DNA of 33,788 nucleotides from assembly GCA_029821495.1 (NCBI GenBank), contig JALGTG010000024.1, forward strand, positions 1 to 33,788. Reading direction: 5' to 3'. This document shows, piece by piece, positions 33,465-33,788 of the stretch. The stretch's first letter is position 1. Each line of letters starts with the position of its first letter. The notes beneath the pieces were generated by a model that was not told where the DNA came from, did no database searches, and saw only the letters and a program-made list of their open reading frames with translations. This DNA is from Candidatus Hebobacteria bacterium. Its GTDB lineage: Bacteria > Armatimonadota > Hebobacteria > Hebobacterales > Hebobacteraceae. The translations under genes were made by a program, and so were the position numbers.

Positions 33465-33788
33465 ATGCCGAAGGAGACGGACGGGGCTGCGAAGAGACAA
33501 GGGAAGAGAGTGCCCAGGAATCCGCTGCCGAGAAGGGACCCGAAGGAGCGGGCGAGAGACTTCGAGGAGGTGGCGCTCGGATTCGATCTGGAGGCGGCGC
33601 TGTCCGAGGCGGAGCGGTGTCTTCAGTGCAAGCAGCCCAAGTGTGTAGACGGGTGTCCGGTGGGCATAGACATTCCGGGGTTCATCAAGGCACTGCATGA
33701 GAGGCGGTTCGAGGATGCCGTCAGGGCGCTGAAGGACAAGAACAACCTGCCGGGGATCTGCGGGAGGGTGTGTCCGCAGGAGACGCAG
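33465..33788 (+). CDS. NfnB/glutamate synthase small-chain-like oxidoreductase, partial (continues beyond window)
   Basis: The first 108 residues of an open frame that runs off the window. ATG 33465 is preceded by GAGGTGAAAG. ALGFDLEAALSEAERCLQCK, then KCVDGCPVGIDIPGFI and later GICGRVCPQE, are the N-terminal [4Fe-4S] cysteine motifs of the GltD/NfnB/sulfide dehydrogenase alpha family. These proteins carry two FAD/NAD(P) domains and work with the upstream NfnA-type subunit. The basic start (KRQGKRVPRNPLPRRDP) is common in the stand-alone NfnB/GltA branch. Which reaction it serves cannot be decided from this portion. Confidence 0.88.
   Translation, partial: MPKETDGAAKRQGKRVPRNPLPRRDPKERARDFEEVALGFDLEAALSEAERCLQCKQPKCVDGCPVGIDIPGFIKALHERRFEDAVRALKDKNNLPGICGRVCPQETQ

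Overview
This is a GC-rich bacterial chromosomal segment holding mostly housekeeping genes (ftsZ, grpE, rho, guaA, hpt, dprA, DAHP synthase), with one unusual transport cassette and an arsenic operon. The sequence does not fix the phylum. A CBS-less GuaB3, NfnAB-type genes, a Rho with an ordinary short N-terminus and ftsZ lying outside a visible cell-wall cluster would suit an uncultured Terrabacteria-like lineage such as Armatimonadota or Chloroflexota, but this is a low-confidence guess. The + strand is G-rich over genes of either direction, and minus-strand promoters are unusually close to the sigma-70 consensus. I saw no tRNA, rRNA, CRISPR array, insertion sequence or phage gene.

Layout. 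1-2102 (minus): arsenic operon reading arsR, a small Cys-rich ORF, arsM, then an ArsP/DUF318-type permease cut by the window edge. It is driven by a consensus promoter with a 9-bp inverted-repeat operator. 2269-2715: flavin-reductase-like protein followed by a 35-bp tandem duplication. 2984-12715 (plus): a six-gene, tightly packed cassette. It encodes a giant fusion of a catalytically degenerate M28-peptidase-like ectodomain with an FtsX/MacB permease, an OPT-like peptide transporter, a protein made of two repeats offset by exactly 150 residues, a PqqD-like protein, a minimal FtsX permease without an ectodomain, and a LolD/MacB-like ATPase. This is the best candidate here for an undescribed system. 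12756-12884: three identical 43-bp G-rich tandem repeats. 12949-15632: SPOR protein, grpE and ftsZ, ending at a strong hairpin.

15722-18284 (minus): APC amino-acid permease and homocysteine S-methyltransferase, divergent from an MTA/purine nucleoside phosphorylase (18400-19188), which is followed by dprA. 20129-26063 (minus): YfhO-like membrane protein, SAM methyltransferase, DAHP synthase, DUF151 nuclease-like protein and rho; rho has its own promoter and a leader of about 310 nt. 26449-29761 (minus): purine operon guaB3-guaA-hpt, also with a long leader. 30131-32229: YkgJ-type cysteine-cluster protein (plus), convergent with an exported degenerate PCMT and a CvpA/zinc-ribbon fusion (minus). 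32579-33788 (plus): an NfnA-like flavoprotein subunit broken by an apparent frameshifting deletion, then the start of its glutamate-synthase-like NfnB partner, cut by the window end.

The working picture is a chromosomal core with methionine/purine salvage (homocysteine methyltransferase, nucleoside phosphorylase, hpt, guaA, guaB3), arsenic methylation and efflux, and a membrane cassette that probably handles peptides or lipoproteins. The cassette's substrate cannot be read from the sequence.
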